Below are positions 43,271-52,240 of a stretch of DNA of 64,000 nucleotides, in pieces. Source of the DNA: Dietzia sp032248695 (GTDB lineage Bacteria > Actinomycetota > Actinomycetes > Mycobacteriales > Mycobacteriaceae); the NCBI RefSeq assembly GCF_032248695.1, contig NZ_JAVHXC010000006.1, forward strand, positions 124,001-188,000. Direction: 5' to 3'. Within the stretch, counting starts at the first letter, position 1. Every line of letters starts with the position of its first letter. The notes under the pieces are model-generated. The model did no database searches. It saw only the letters and a list, made by a program, of their open reading frames with translations, and was not told the origin of the DNA. The translations under genes and the position numbers were made by a program.

Positions 43271-44355
43271 TTGACGGCCCCTTCCCGGACCTCGGGCATC
43301 TGACGATCCACCGTGGGTGCGCCGGCCGGTCGCCAGGCGTACAGCGTCCACGGATCGGTGCCGAAGGCCGCGTCCTCGGACTCGTCGCCCGGCATGTCGA
43401 GGAACTCCACCTCGACCTCCATGCCGATCTTCACCTCGGCCGGGTCGACGTCGCGCAGCTCACCGAGCATGCGCACGCCCTCCTCCAGCTCCACCAGCGC
43501 GATCACGAACGGGAACCTGGTCCGGCCCGGCACGCGCGGGGCGTGGTGGACCACGAAGCTGAACACGGTGCCGCGACCGGAGGACACGACGTAGTCGGTC
43601 TGCTCGGACTTGTCCTTCCACAGCGCCGGCACCGGCGGGTGCTGCAGCGAGCCGTCCTCGCGCTGCTGGATGCGCAGCTCGTGCGCGCGCACGCCGTCCC
43701 AGAAGAACTGCGTGTCGTGCGAGACCGAGGGGCGCAGGACCTTGCCCACCACCAGGTCGTCGGTGGCCGAGCCGGAGCTGGCGACGATCTTCTCCTCGGT
43801 CGCGGCCGGGGCCGCCGCCGTGGCCGGCGGGCGGAACTTGAGGATGCGGAAGTCCATCTCCGCCACGACCTCGTCGCCGACGCGCCAGTAGTTGCGGGTG
43901 GTGAAGAACCAGCCCTCGCCCAGGCCCGTGACCTTGGGGCCCACCACGTCGACCAGGACCGACTGGATGGTCACCTCCTCGCCCGGGCGGGTGTAGCGGT
44001 GGTACGTCGAGTCGCAGTTGGTCGCCACGACGGAGGTGAAGCCCTCGGCGTCGAGGATGTCGGTCATGCGGCCCAGCGGGTCGTCGGCCTCGCGGGTCTT
44101 GCCGAGCCCGCGCATGGTCCACACCTGCGCCATCGCCGGCGGGGCCACCAGCCCGTCGTGGCCGGCCTCGCGCGCCGCCTCGTCGGACTCGTAGATCGGG
44201 TTGGTGTCCCCGATGGCCTCGGTCCAGTTGCGGATCATCGGCAGGTTGATGGGGTCGCGGCCCGCCCGGCGGGCGCTGCCGCCGGAGGCCTTGACCTCCT
44301 CGGCCGCCGCGAGGATGCGGGCGGCCCGCTCGTCGGTCACGGTGTCGTCACTCAT
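43267..44355 (-). CDS. chsH2: ChsH2, MaoC-DUF35 hydratase large subunit
   Basis: A 362-residue two-domain protein: an N-terminal MaoC-like domain (about residues 25-180, GDTNPIYESDEAAREAG, APPAMAQVW) and a C-terminal DUF35 OB-fold region (about 210-340). The usual zinc-ribbon cysteines before the OB fold are missing (the segment reads LRIQQREDGSLQHPP). It pairs with ChsH1 for hydration, and its DUF35 domain is known to recruit Ltp2. Coupled to both genes by GTGA overlaps. Confidence 0.92.
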   Translation of the reverse strand: MSDDTVTDERAARILAAAEEVKASGGSARRAGRDPINLPMIRNWTEAIGDTNPIYESDEAAREAGHDGLVAPPAMAQVWTMRGLGKTREADDPLGRMTDILDAEGFTSVVATNCDSTYHRYTRPGEEVTIQSVLVDVVGPKVTGLGEGWFFTTRNYWRVGDEVVAEMDFRILKFRPPATAAAPAATEEKIVASSGSATDDLVVGKVLRPSVSHDTQFFWDGVRAHELRIQQREDGSLQHPPVPALWKDKSEQTDYVVSSGRGTVFSFVVHHAPRVPGRTRFPFVIALVELEEGVRMLGELRDVDPAEVKIGMEVEVEFLDMPGDESEDAAFGTDPWTLYAWRPAGAPTVDRQMPEVREGAVK

Positions 44356-44397
44356 GGTTGCCTTCTCGTTCCGGGAAAGAGGGTGCGGCGGGCGGGG

Positions 44398-46752
44398 TCA
44401 GCGGGCCGTGCGGGGCATGCCGAGGCCGCCCATGCAGACCAGCTCGCGCATGACCTCGTTGACGCCGCCGCCGAAGGTGATCACGACGTTGCGCTTGTTC
44501 ATCATGTCGAACCAGCGCTGCAGCGCCGCCGTGTCGGGATCGGTGGGATCGCCGAAGCGGCCGAGCAGTTCCTCGACGATCCGGCCGACGTGCTGGATCT
44601 TCTCCGTGGAGAACACCTTGGACGCGGCGGAGTCACCCATCGACGGGTTGTCACCGGTCGAGGAGACCTGCCAGTTGAGCAGCTCGTTGAGCCGGACGAT
44701 CGCGAAGATCTCGGCCAGGCCGCGACGCACCTCGGGGCGGTCCAGGTGCCGCACGCCGTCGGCGCCGGTGCCGCGGGCCCACCGGGCGAGCTCGTCGTAG
44801 TAGCCGCCGGGCCGCCCGGACGGGGCGAGCATGACGCGCTCGTGGTTGAGCTGGGTGGTGAGCATCTTCCAGCCCCCGTCGACCTCACCCACGACCATGT
44901 CCGCCGGCACCCGCACGTCGGAGTAGTAGGTGGCGTTGACGTGATGGGCGCCGTCGCAGGTGATGATCGGCGTGTAGGAGAAGCCGGGGTCGGTGGTGTC
45001 GACGATGAAGATCGTCAGCCCGCGGTGCCGCGAGTCCGGGGTGCCGGTGCGGGCGGCGAGCCAGATGTAGTCGGCGTGGTGCCCGCCGGTGGTCCACATC
45101 TTCTGGCCGTTGATGATCCAGTCACCGGTCGCCTCGTCCCTGCGCGCCGTGGTGCGCAGGGCGGCGAGGTCGGTGCCGGCGTCGGGCTCGGAGTAGCCGA
45201 TCGCGAAGTGGATCGTCCCGTCGAGGATCCCGGGGAGGAACTTCTCCTTCTGCTTCTCGGTGCCGTACTTCTGCAGGGTCGGCCCGACCGTCTGCAGGGT
45301 CACCGAGGGCAGCGGCACGTCCGCGCGGGTGGCCTCGTTCGTGAAGATCTGCTGCTCGATGTGGCCGAAGCCCTTGCCGCCGTACTCGGTGGGCCAGCCC
45401 ACTCCCAGCCAGCCGTCGCGGCCCATCCGCTTGATGATCTCCGCGTACGTGTCACCGTGGCGCGTGGTCGCGATGTCGGCGGCCTCCTCCGGCGAGATGA
45501 GGGTGGAGAAGTACTCGCGCAGCTCGGCCTGCAGGGCGCGCTGGGAGGGCGTGAGGTCGATGAACGCGGCGTCGTCGTCGGTGCCGGCGGCGTCGGCGTC
45601 ACCGGAGGCGGGGGCCACGTGCTCCACCGGGTCGGCGGCGATCGCCGCGCCCAGCGCGTCGAGGTGCAGCTGGGCACCGCCGACGAAGCGGGCGAGGTCC
45701 TTGACCGCGGAGGAGTACTTGAACATCGGGTACGTCACGTCCACGCCCACGCCCCCGTGGAGGTGGTGCATGAGCTGCACGGCGCGCGGGCCCTCGGTGG
45801 CCAGCCAGTAGGCACCGATCACCGGGTCGGTCTCGTAACGGTCGCCGGGGCCGGTCAGCCCCTCGGCGATGCGCCACGCCACCGACTGCGCGATCACGTG
45901 CAGGGTCTGGGAGACGATGTACACGTCCGCCAACTCCTGCTGGACCGCCTGGAACGAGCCGAGCGGCTTGCCGAACTGGACCCGCTCCTTGAGGTAGCCG
46001 GCCGTCATGTCCAGCGCGCCGGCCACGAGACCGTCCCCGTGGGCGATACAGGCGGCCAGGACGAGGCGTCGGAACACCTCGAGGACGGGCTCCGGTCCCG
46101 AGCCGCGGAGCACGTCGTCGTCGTCCACCTCCACGCCGTCCAACCGCATCGCGTACTCCGGCACCCCCAGGGAGCCGAGGGTGGGGGTCAGGGTGACGCC
46201 GGGGGCGTCGGGGGCGACGACGACGAGGGCCGCACCCTCGGGCGTGGCCGCCGGCACGAGCACGGAGCCGGCCTGGGCCGCGAACCGCACGGAGGTGGCG
46301 GTCCCCGAGAGCTTCCCGCCCTCCAGGCGCACGGTGGGCTCGAGCGGGAGCGGGTTACCGGGCTCGCCGACGGCGGCGGTGAGGATACGGCCGTCCTCGA
46401 TGCCCTCCAGCAGGCGCTTCTGCTGGGCGGGGGTGCCGAGGGTGACGATCGGCAGCACGCCGAAGCCGAGCGTCTCCAGGGCGGGGATCACGACGCCGGC
46501 GCGGCCGACCTCCTCGAGCACCACGGCGATGTCGGCGGGCGTGAGGTCGTCGCCGCCGAGCTCGGCGGGCAGGCCCAGGGAGAGCAGTCCGGAGGAGGCG
46601 AACGCCGACCAGAGGCGCTCGTCGTAGCCGGCGTCGTCGACACTGCGGCTCGGCAGCGCGGTGAGCAGTTCCTCGGCCGGGGCGGCCGTCGACAGCGCGC
46701 CGGCCACCGCCTCGGCGACGGCGGCCTGGGTCTCGGTACGCGTGAAGTCCAC
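44398..46752 (-). CDS. ChsE1-ChsE2 fusion acyl-CoA dehydrogenase
   Basis: A 784-residue protein with two acyl-CoA dehydrogenase units. Residues about 1-365 resemble ChsE1/FadE28; after an Asp/Ala-rich linker (about 366-393), the rest, opening FIDLTPSQRALQAELREYF and ending ITFGGGVNEVMRE, closely resembles ChsE2/FadE29. In M. tuberculosis these are two adjacent genes whose products form an alpha2beta2 enzyme that desaturates the 3-carbon side chain. Here they are one polypeptide, in the same order. GTG at 46752 was chosen because AGGAC lies upstream and the sequence begins VDFTRTETQ. Followed by chsH2-chsH1-ltp2. Confidence 0.9.
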   Translation of the reverse strand: MDFTRTETQAAVAEAVAGALSTAAPAEELLTALPSRSVDDAGYDERLWSAFASSGLLSLGLPAELGGDDLTPADIAVVLEEVGRAGVVIPALETLGFGVLPIVTLGTPAQQKRLLEGIEDGRILTAAVGEPGNPLPLEPTVRLEGGKLSGTATSVRFAAQAGSVLVPAATPEGAALVVVAPDAPGVTLTPTLGSLGVPEYAMRLDGVEVDDDDVLRGSGPEPVLEVFRRLVLAACIAHGDGLVAGALDMTAGYLKERVQFGKPLGSFQAVQQELADVYIVSQTLHVIAQSVAWRIAEGLTGPGDRYETDPVIGAYWLATEGPRAVQLMHHLHGGVGVDVTYPMFKYSSAVKDLARFVGGAQLHLDALGAAIAADPVEHVAPASGDADAAGTDDDAAFIDLTPSQRALQAELREYFSTLISPEEAADIATTRHGDTYAEIIKRMGRDGWLGVGWPTEYGGKGFGHIEQQIFTNEATRADVPLPSVTLQTVGPTLQKYGTEKQKEKFLPGILDGTIHFAIGYSEPDAGTDLAALRTTARRDEATGDWIINGQKMWTTGGHHADYIWLAARTGTPDSRHRGLTIFIVDTTDPGFSYTPIITCDGAHHVNATYYSDVRVPADMVVGEVDGGWKMLTTQLNHERVMLAPSGRPGGYYDELARWARGTGADGVRHLDRPEVRRGLAEIFAIVRLNELLNWQVSSTGDNPSMGDSAASKVFSTEKIQHVGRIVEELLGRFGDPTDPDTAALQRWFDMMNKRNVVITFGGGVNEVMRELVCMGGLGMPRTAR

Positions 46753-46800
46753 GATCAGTCCTGTTCGGGTAACGGGGCGGGAAAGGGGTGGGGGGGTGCT

Positions 46801-46831
46801 GGCCGGCCCGCCCTCGTGGGGCGGGCCGGCC
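46801..46831 (-). terminator. Strong hairpin between fadE34 and the chsE1-E2 fusion
   Basis: Perfect 13-bp stem GGCCGGCCCGCCC with GGGCGGGCCGGCC, 5-nt loop, starting 6 nt after the fadE34 stop. No T-tract, so it may only partly terminate. It could lower chsE1-E2 expression relative to fadE34 unless the downstream genes have their own promoter. Confidence 0.6.
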
Positions 46832-46837
46832 CGGGTG

Positions 46838-49009
46838 TCAGTCTCTGGGCAGTCCGAGGATGCGCTCGCCGACCACGTTGAGCAGCACCTGCTCGGTGCC
46901 GCCGGCGATCGACAGGCAGCGGACCATGAGGAACTTGCGGCCCTGCTCGGTGAACTCGACGCCGCCGGTGCCGGTGAGGGTGAGCCCGAACTCGGCGATG
47001 TCCTGCCGGTGGCGCACGCCGACGATCTTGCGGACGCTCGACTCGGCGCCCGGGCCGGAGCCGGCGAGGCTGCGCAGCGCGGTGCGCAGGTCCAGCAGGT
47101 TGCCCACGACGCCGTCGGCGACGTGCTTGCCGAACTCGTCGAGCACCAGCGCGTCGTCGGCCACCCCGGCGTCGTTGATGAGGCCGATGATCTCCTCGGC
47201 CGCGTCACCGAGCGAGGAGCCGCCGCCCATCGCCACGCGCTCGTTGGCCAGCGTGGTGCGCGCGATCTTCCAGCCGTCGTTCACCGTGCCGATCTGGAAC
47301 TCGTCCGGGACGAACAGGTCCTCGAGGTAGACCTCGTTGAACAGCGCCTCGCCGGTGATCTCGCGCAGCGGACGGGTGCGGATGCCCTCCGAGCGCATGT
47401 CCACGAGGAAGTAGGTGATGCCCTTGTGCTTGGGGGCATCCTTGTCGGTGCGCGCCAGGCACATCGCCCAGTCCGCCTCGACCGCGAGGGAGGTCCACAC
47501 CTTCTGGCCGTTGAGCTTCCAGCCGCCCTCGACCTTCTCGGCGGTCGTGCGCAGGGCCGCGAGGTCGGAGCCGGCACCGGGCTCGGAGAACAGCTGGCAC
47601 CACTTGATCGCCCCGGCCATGGTGTCCCGCACCAGCTTCTCGGCGTGCTCGGGCGCGGCCTGGAGGATGGTCGGCACCGCCCAGCCGCCGATGGTGATGT
47701 CGTGGCGGGTGACGCCGGCGGCCTCGAGCTCCTCGTCGATGAGCAGCTGTTCGGCCGGGCCCGCGCCCAGGCCCCACGGCTCGGGCAGGTGCGGCATGAA
47801 GAGTCCGGTGTCGGCGAGGGCACGCTTGCGCTCGTCGCCCTCGGCCGCGGCGACCTTCGCGACCAGCGCGCGGATCTCCTCGCGGCGGGCGTCCAGGCCG
47901 TCGATCTCGGACAGGTCGATGTCCAGGTGGCGGCGCTTCCCGGCGAGGGTGAGCTCGGCCAGGCTGCGGCGCCAGCGGGCGGAGCCGCCGATGATCTGAC
48001 GCAGGGCGCTCGCGCGGCGCATGTAGAAGTGCGCGTCGTGCTCGAAGGTGAAGCCGATGCCGCCGAGGATCTGGATGCAGTCCTGGGAGTTGCGCACGGC
48101 GTTGTCGAAGGCCAGCGCGCCCGCGACCGCGGCGGCGACGGCCAGCTCGGAGTCCGGTGCGCCGAGGTCCTCCGCCGCCACGGCGGCGTCCCACGCGAGC
48201 GCGCGGACCTGCTCGGTGCGGCAGAGCATGTCCGCCGCCAGGTGCTTGATGGACTGGAACGAGCCGATGGTGCGGCCGAACTGCTCGCGGATCTTGGCGT
48301 AGTCGACGGCCGTGGCGAGCGTGTAGTCCGCGACACCCGCGGCCTCGGCGGCGGCCAGCGCCACGAACAGCTGGTGGACGTGCTCGGTGGTGATGCCCTC
48401 GAGGATCCGGTCGGCGGGGATCGTCACGCCCTCGAGGCGGACGCGACCGATCGACGCCGAGATGTCGTACGGCGTCGACGGGGTGACCGTGACGCCCGCC
48501 GTGCCGGCCTCGAGCAGGGCCCACCGGGTGGTGCCGTCGACCTCGACGGGCAGCAGGAGCCCTCCGTCGGGGGTGCCGCCGTAGGCGATCCCGGGATCGC
48601 CGGTGACCGCGCCGGACCCGTCCAGGGCCGCGGTGCCGATGCCCAGGCAGACGCCCACCGGCAGCCCACCCTCGGCGAGGGTCTCCCCCAGCGCCTCGGC
48701 GACAGCCCCGCCCGCGCGGGAGACCAACACCCCGGCCAGAGCGGTGGAGAGTACCGGCCCGGGGGCCATGTGAGCCGCGGCGGTCTCGAGCATGCACGCC
48801 AGGTCGACGATCTCGGCGCCGGCGCCCCCGTGCTCCTCGGCGACGGCCACGCCGAACAGTCCGAGCTCGGCGAGCTGCGGCCACACCGTCTTCCAGGCTT
48901 CCGGATCCTCCTCCTGGACGCGTACCGTGGCCACGGGATCGGCGGACTTCGCCCAGGCCTTGATCGAGCTCTGGATCTCGGTCTGGTCCGGTGTGGTGGC
49001 GATGCTCAC
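46838..49009 (-). CDS. fadE34: FadE34-type (ChsE3) double acyl-CoA dehydrogenase
   Basis: A 723-residue protein of two tandem acyl-CoA dehydrogenase domains (about 1-350 and 365-723); FadE34 has the same built-in heterodimer design. The C-half shows CQLFSEPGAGSDLAALRTTA and the ending LSIAGGTEQVLLNVVGERILGLPRD. Known FadE34/ChsE3 desaturates the 5-carbon side-chain CoA ester. It lies next to and divergent from kstR, as in M. tuberculosis, across two tandem KstR boxes. GTG at 49009 has an AGGAG ribosome site. Confidence 0.92.
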   Translation of the reverse strand: MSIATTPDQTEIQSSIKAWAKSADPVATVRVQEEDPEAWKTVWPQLAELGLFGVAVAEEHGGAGAEIVDLACMLETAAAHMAPGPVLSTALAGVLVSRAGGAVAEALGETLAEGGLPVGVCLGIGTAALDGSGAVTGDPGIAYGGTPDGGLLLPVEVDGTTRWALLEAGTAGVTVTPSTPYDISASIGRVRLEGVTIPADRILEGITTEHVHQLFVALAAAEAAGVADYTLATAVDYAKIREQFGRTIGSFQSIKHLAADMLCRTEQVRALAWDAAVAAEDLGAPDSELAVAAAVAGALAFDNAVRNSQDCIQILGGIGFTFEHDAHFYMRRASALRQIIGGSARWRRSLAELTLAGKRRHLDIDLSEIDGLDARREEIRALVAKVAAAEGDERKRALADTGLFMPHLPEPWGLGAGPAEQLLIDEELEAAGVTRHDITIGGWAVPTILQAAPEHAEKLVRDTMAGAIKWCQLFSEPGAGSDLAALRTTAEKVEGGWKLNGQKVWTSLAVEADWAMCLARTDKDAPKHKGITYFLVDMRSEGIRTRPLREITGEALFNEVYLEDLFVPDEFQIGTVNDGWKIARTTLANERVAMGGGSSLGDAAEEIIGLINDAGVADDALVLDEFGKHVADGVVGNLLDLRTALRSLAGSGPGAESSVRKIVGVRHRQDIAEFGLTLTGTGGVEFTEQGRKFLMVRCLSIAGGTEQVLLNVVGERILGLPRD

Positions 49010-49084
49010 TGCAGGGCTCCTCGACTCGGGCGGGCGGTGCGTACCCCGCGCGGGGCTCCGGGACCCGCGCACTTCACGCCATAA

Positions 49085-49098
49085 TAGAACGTGTTCTA
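49085..49098. promoter_or_regulatory. KstR operator, kstR/fadE34 divergent promoter
   Basis: TAGAACGTGTTCTA is a perfect match and almost a perfect palindrome. It directly abuts a second site. Confidence 0.88.
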
Positions 49099-49112
49099 GG
49101 TAACGTGTTCTA
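49099..49112. promoter_or_regulatory. Second, adjacent KstR-type operator
   Basis: GGTAACGTGTTCTA matches the KstR consensus apart from the first base. It starts immediately after the first box, so two dimers could bind on one face 14 bp apart. Probably serves autorepression of kstR. Confidence 0.7.
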
Positions 49113-49225
49113 GAATGCACCAGTAGGGTCCGATCGGTACACCCGGGTCCCCGCCCGGTACACCAGCCCGAGACCGCCAGCCCGATCAGCAGTCCCGATC
49201 CGACCAGCGCAGAAGGTTCGTTGCC

Positions 49226-49972
49226 ATGACCAAGAGCTCGACAGAGACCGGCTCCGCCGCCGCGTCCGACGCCGCCGCGAAGACTGACGAGCCCAGCACG
49301 TCGTCACAGCGCGAACGCCGTCGCCGCATCCTCGACGCCACCCTCGCCCTGGCCGCGAAGGGCGGGTACGAGGCCGTGCAGATGCGGGCCGTGGCCGAGA
49401 AGGCCGAGGTCGCGGTGGGCACCCTGTACCGCTACTTCCCGTCCAAGGTGCACCTGCTCGTCTCGGCGCTCGCCCGCGAGTTCCGGCGGATCGACCAGCG
49501 CACCGAGCGCTCGGCCCCGCCCGGCGACAGCGCGCAGGAGCGAATGATGGTCGTGGTGGACATGATCACGCGGGCCATGCAGCGCGACCCCAACCTCACC
49601 GAGGCCATGACGCGGGCGTTCATGTTCGCCGACGCCTCCGTGGCGAACGAGGTCGAGGAAGTCGGCTTCCTCATGGACCGCATCATCGCCCGGGCCCTGG
49701 CGCAGGGCGAACCGGACGAGGTCCAGCTGTCCATCGCGCGGGTGATCTCGGACGTGTGGATGTCGAACCTGGTCTCGTGGCTCACCCGGCGGTCCTCCGC
49801 GGCGGACGTGGCCACCCGGCTCGCGCTGACGATCGACCTGCTCCTGGGCACCGACGACTCCCCTCGGCGGATGCGTCTGCACACGGCGATCGGCAACGGG
49901 AACGGCACCGGCGAGGACGAGGCCGACGGGGGCGCCGACGCTGCCGCGGCCGATCGGACCGCCGACGCCTGA
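49226..49972 (+). CDS. kstR: KstR, TetR-family repressor of steroid catabolism
   Basis: A 248-residue TetR repressor. The stretch RERRRRILDATLALAAKGGYEAVQM (near residue 30) followed by VAVGTLYRYFPSKVHLLVSAL is nearly identical to M. tuberculosis KstR as I recall it, as is TEAMTRAFMFADAS and ARVISDVWMSNLVSWLTRR in the ligand domain. Ligands of known KstR are steroid-CoA thioesters. The N-terminus and C-terminus have extra low-complexity tails (C-terminal Gly/Asn/Asp/Ala-rich about 35 residues). Two KstR boxes lie 113 bp upstream. ATG 49226 with AGAAGG. Confidence 0.95.
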   Translation: MTKSSTETGSAAASDAAAKTDEPSTSSQRERRRRILDATLALAAKGGYEAVQMRAVAEKAEVAVGTLYRYFPSKVHLLVSALAREFRRIDQRTERSAPPGDSAQERMMVVVDMITRAMQRDPNLTEAMTRAFMFADASVANEVEEVGFLMDRIIARALAQGEPDEVQLSIARVISDVWMSNLVSWLTRRSSAADVATRLALTIDLLLGTDDSPRRMRLHTAIGNGNGTGEDEADGGADAAAADRTADA

Positions 49973-49980
49973 CGCCCCGC

Positions 49981-50750
49981 GCCCGCGCACCCGCCACAGC
50001 CGCCCCCCGCGATGGCGCCTCGCCCCCGCTCATGGCGCCCCGCCCCTGCGCACCCGCCACAGCCGCTCCCGGCGATGGCGTCTCGCCCCGCACATGGCGC
50101 CNCCCCCGCGATGGCGCCTCGCCCCCGCTCATGGCGCCCCGCCCCTGCGCACCCGCCACAGCCGCTCCCGGCGATGGCGTCTCGCCCCGCACATGGCGCC
50201 CCGCCCCCGCGCACCCGCCACAGCCGCTCCCCGCGATGGCGCCTCGCCCCCGCGCATGGCGCCCCGCTCCCCGCGCCCCCGCCGCAGCCGCTCCCCCCGA
50301 TGGCGGCTCGCCCCCCACAAGGCGCCCCGACCACGCGCACCCGCCACAGCCGCTCCCGGCGTTGGCGTCTCGCCCCGCCCCTGGCGCCCCGCCCCCGCGC
50401 TCCCGCCACAGCCGCTCCCCGCGATGGCGCCTCGCCCCCGCTCATGGCGCCCCGCTCCCCGCGCACCCGCCGCAGCCGCTCCCCACGATGGCGCCTCGCC
50501 CCCGCACATGGCGTCCCGCCCCTGCGCACCCGCCGCAGCCGCTCCCCGCGATGGCGCCTCGCCCCGCTCATGGCGCCCCGGTCCCCGCGCACGCGCCGCA
50601 GCCGCTCCCCGCGTTGGCGCCTCGCCCCCGCTCCTGGCGCCCCGCTCCCCGCCCCCCCGCCGCAGCCGCTCCCCGCGATGGCGCCTCGCCCCCGCTGATG
50701 CCCGCACACAACGCAGCCGCCCCTGGCGATGGCGTCTCGCGCGCACTTCG
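49981..50750. repeat. Minisatellite of about 12 imperfect 62-64-bp units, containing one N
   Basis: This is most of a 975-bp stretch without a gene. CAGCCGC anchors recur at 49997, 50060, 50159, 50221, 50285, 50347, 50409, 50473, 50536, 50599, 50663 and 50714. Spacing is 62-64 bp, except 99 bp around an undetermined base at 50102 and 51 bp for the last, degenerate unit. Each unit carries two ATGGCGCC-type 8-mers about 22 bp apart, a CGCACCCGCCACAGCC core and C-runs. Units are tandem without spacers. Because lengths vary by non-multiples of three, long open frames across it are not maintained and it is taken as non-coding. The N probably marks an assembly problem, so copy number is uncertain. 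From 50751 to 50947 there is only GC-rich DNA ending in a hairpin. Confidence 0.9.
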
Positions 50751-50905
50751 GGGCGGGCGGGACGCCATGCCGAGGGGCGGCTGTGTGGGCGTCGGACGGC
50801 AGACCGGGCTGGCGGGCCGGGGCCGCGGCGGGTTGCGGGCCGGGCCGGGCCGCGGCTGGCTGGCCTGCGGCGAGCTGCCGGGCCGCGGCGGGCGGCGGCG
50901 AGCTC

Positions 50906-50937
50906 GCCGGCTGCGTGAGCGGCGGGCCGCAGCCGGC
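50906..50937 (-). terminator. Hairpin downstream of the Glu/Leu-type dehydrogenase
   Basis: 10-bp stem GCCGGCTGCG with CGCAGCCGGC and a 12-nt loop, ending 10 nt beyond the dehydrogenase stop. Confidence 0.55.
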
Positions 50938-50947
50938 CGCGGCGGGG

Positions 50948-52240
50948 TCAGGGCACGACCACCGGCGGCGCCGTCCGGATGGTCCCCGAGACGTCGGCCG
51001 CCCACCGCAGCGGCCCGTCGGACGGGTCCCAGTCGGTGAGCAGGTCCGCGACCTTGGTCGTCATCTCGCGTCCGAGCCGCAGGAACGACGTCTCGGCCCG
51101 CTCGTCGACCTCGCCCAGGATCAGCCACCACGCCCACGCGACGGCGCCGGCGTTGGCGACGAAGTCCGGCAGCACGGCGATGCCGCGGGCCGTGAGATCG
51201 AGTTCGGCGTCAGCGGTCGTCGCGGCGTTCGCGGCCTCCACGACGATCGGGGCGGTGACCTGCGCGCAGTTCTCGGCGGTGATCGCGTACGACACGGCCG
51301 CGGGCACCAGCACGTCGACGTCCATCCCGAGGATGCTGTCGCGGTCCAGCCGCTGCACTCGGGCGGGTACCGCCGCGCGGTCGATCTCGCCGAACCGGTC
51401 GCGGGTCGCCAGCAGCGCGGGGACGTCGAGACCGGCGGGGTCGTAGAGGGTGCCGGCGGCGTCGGCGAGCGCGACCACCCGCATCCCGGCCTCGTGCAGG
51501 TACCACGCGGCGCCGCCGCCCATCGTGCCGACGCCCTGGACGGCGACCGACGTGCGTTCGATGTCCCGACCTCGCACGTATGCGGCGGCGAGGCACGCCT
51601 GGGCGACGCCGTAACCGCCGATGACGTCGCCGAGCAGTCCGCCGGGCACGGCCGCGGTCAGGCCACGGAAGATCCGGTCCGCGGTGGCGGCGGGGTCGGC
51701 CGAGCGCTCGATCGCCGCGTGGTAGGACTGCCGCATCCCGAGGCGGTCGAAGACCTCGTCGATGAGGTGCTGGGGCACGCCCAGGTCCTCGGCGGTCACC
51801 CAGTGCCGGTCGAGGAACGGGCGCATGGCCTCGCAGAACCGGGCGAGCACGTCGACGGCGCGCGGGTCCTTGGGGTCGAAGTCGATACCGCCCTTGGCCC
51901 CGCCCACGGGCAGGTCGAACGCCGCGGTCTTGCGGGTCATGCCGCGGGCGAGGTCCTCGACCTCGCGCAGGGTGCAGCCGGCGCGCATGCGGGTGCCGCC
52001 GGTCGCCAGGCCGCCGACGAGGGTGTCCACCACGAGGTAACCGCGCGCGCCGGTCTGGTCATCCTCCCAGTGCAGGCGGAGGTAGGGCTCGCGACGGGCG
52101 CCCCCGGCGGTGCCGGGCGCGGCGGCGCCGGTCGCCGCGGGGGCGGGCGCCGCGGGAGCGGGGACGGTCCGTGCGGCGGGCACGGCGCGGGGGTCGACTC
52201 CGGCGTGGCCGGTCGTGCCCGGGATCTCGATGGATGTCAT
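50948..52240 (-). CDS. Glu/Leu/Phe/Val dehydrogenase family protein
   Basis: A 430-residue amino-acid dehydrogenase: FDLPVGGAKGGIDFDP contains the catalytic Lys, AEDLGVPQHLIDEV follows, and the NAD-binding VAVQGVGTMGGGAAWYL is near residue 235. About 45 Ala/Pro-rich residues precede the domain. Glutamate dehydrogenase or a branched-chain amino-acid dehydrogenase; the short size (about 385 without the tail) resembles the second group. ATG at 52240 has an AGGAGGCGAG ribosome site. Divergent from a LysR gene that probably controls it. Confidence 0.82.
   Translation of the reverse strand: MTSIEIPGTTGHAGVDPRAVPAARTVPAPAAPAPAATGAAAPGTAGGARREPYLRLHWEDDQTGARGYLVVDTLVGGLATGGTRMRAGCTLREVEDLARGMTRKTAAFDLPVGGAKGGIDFDPKDPRAVDVLARFCEAMRPFLDRHWVTAEDLGVPQHLIDEVFDRLGMRQSYHAAIERSADPAATADRIFRGLTAAVPGGLLGDVIGGYGVAQACLAAAYVRGRDIERTSVAVQGVGTMGGGAAWYLHEAGMRVVALADAAGTLYDPAGLDVPALLATRDRFGEIDRAAVPARVQRLDRDSILGMDVDVLVPAAVSYAITAENCAQVTAPIVVEAANAATTADAELDLTARGIAVLPDFVANAGAVAWAWWLILGEVDERAETSFLRLGREMTTKVADLLTDWDPSDGPLRWAADVSGTIRTAPPVVVP

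Noticed and set aside
49432..50709. Long minus-strand and plus-strand open frames across the repeat array
   Set aside because: Units vary by 62-64 bp, so a coding frame would not be kept between copies; the translations are low-complexity Arg/Gly/Ala or Pro/Ala, there is no start signal, and an N lies inside.
49981..50750. CRISPR array
   Set aside because: Units are about 63 bp, directly tandem and imperfect, with no unique spacers and no cas genes nearby.
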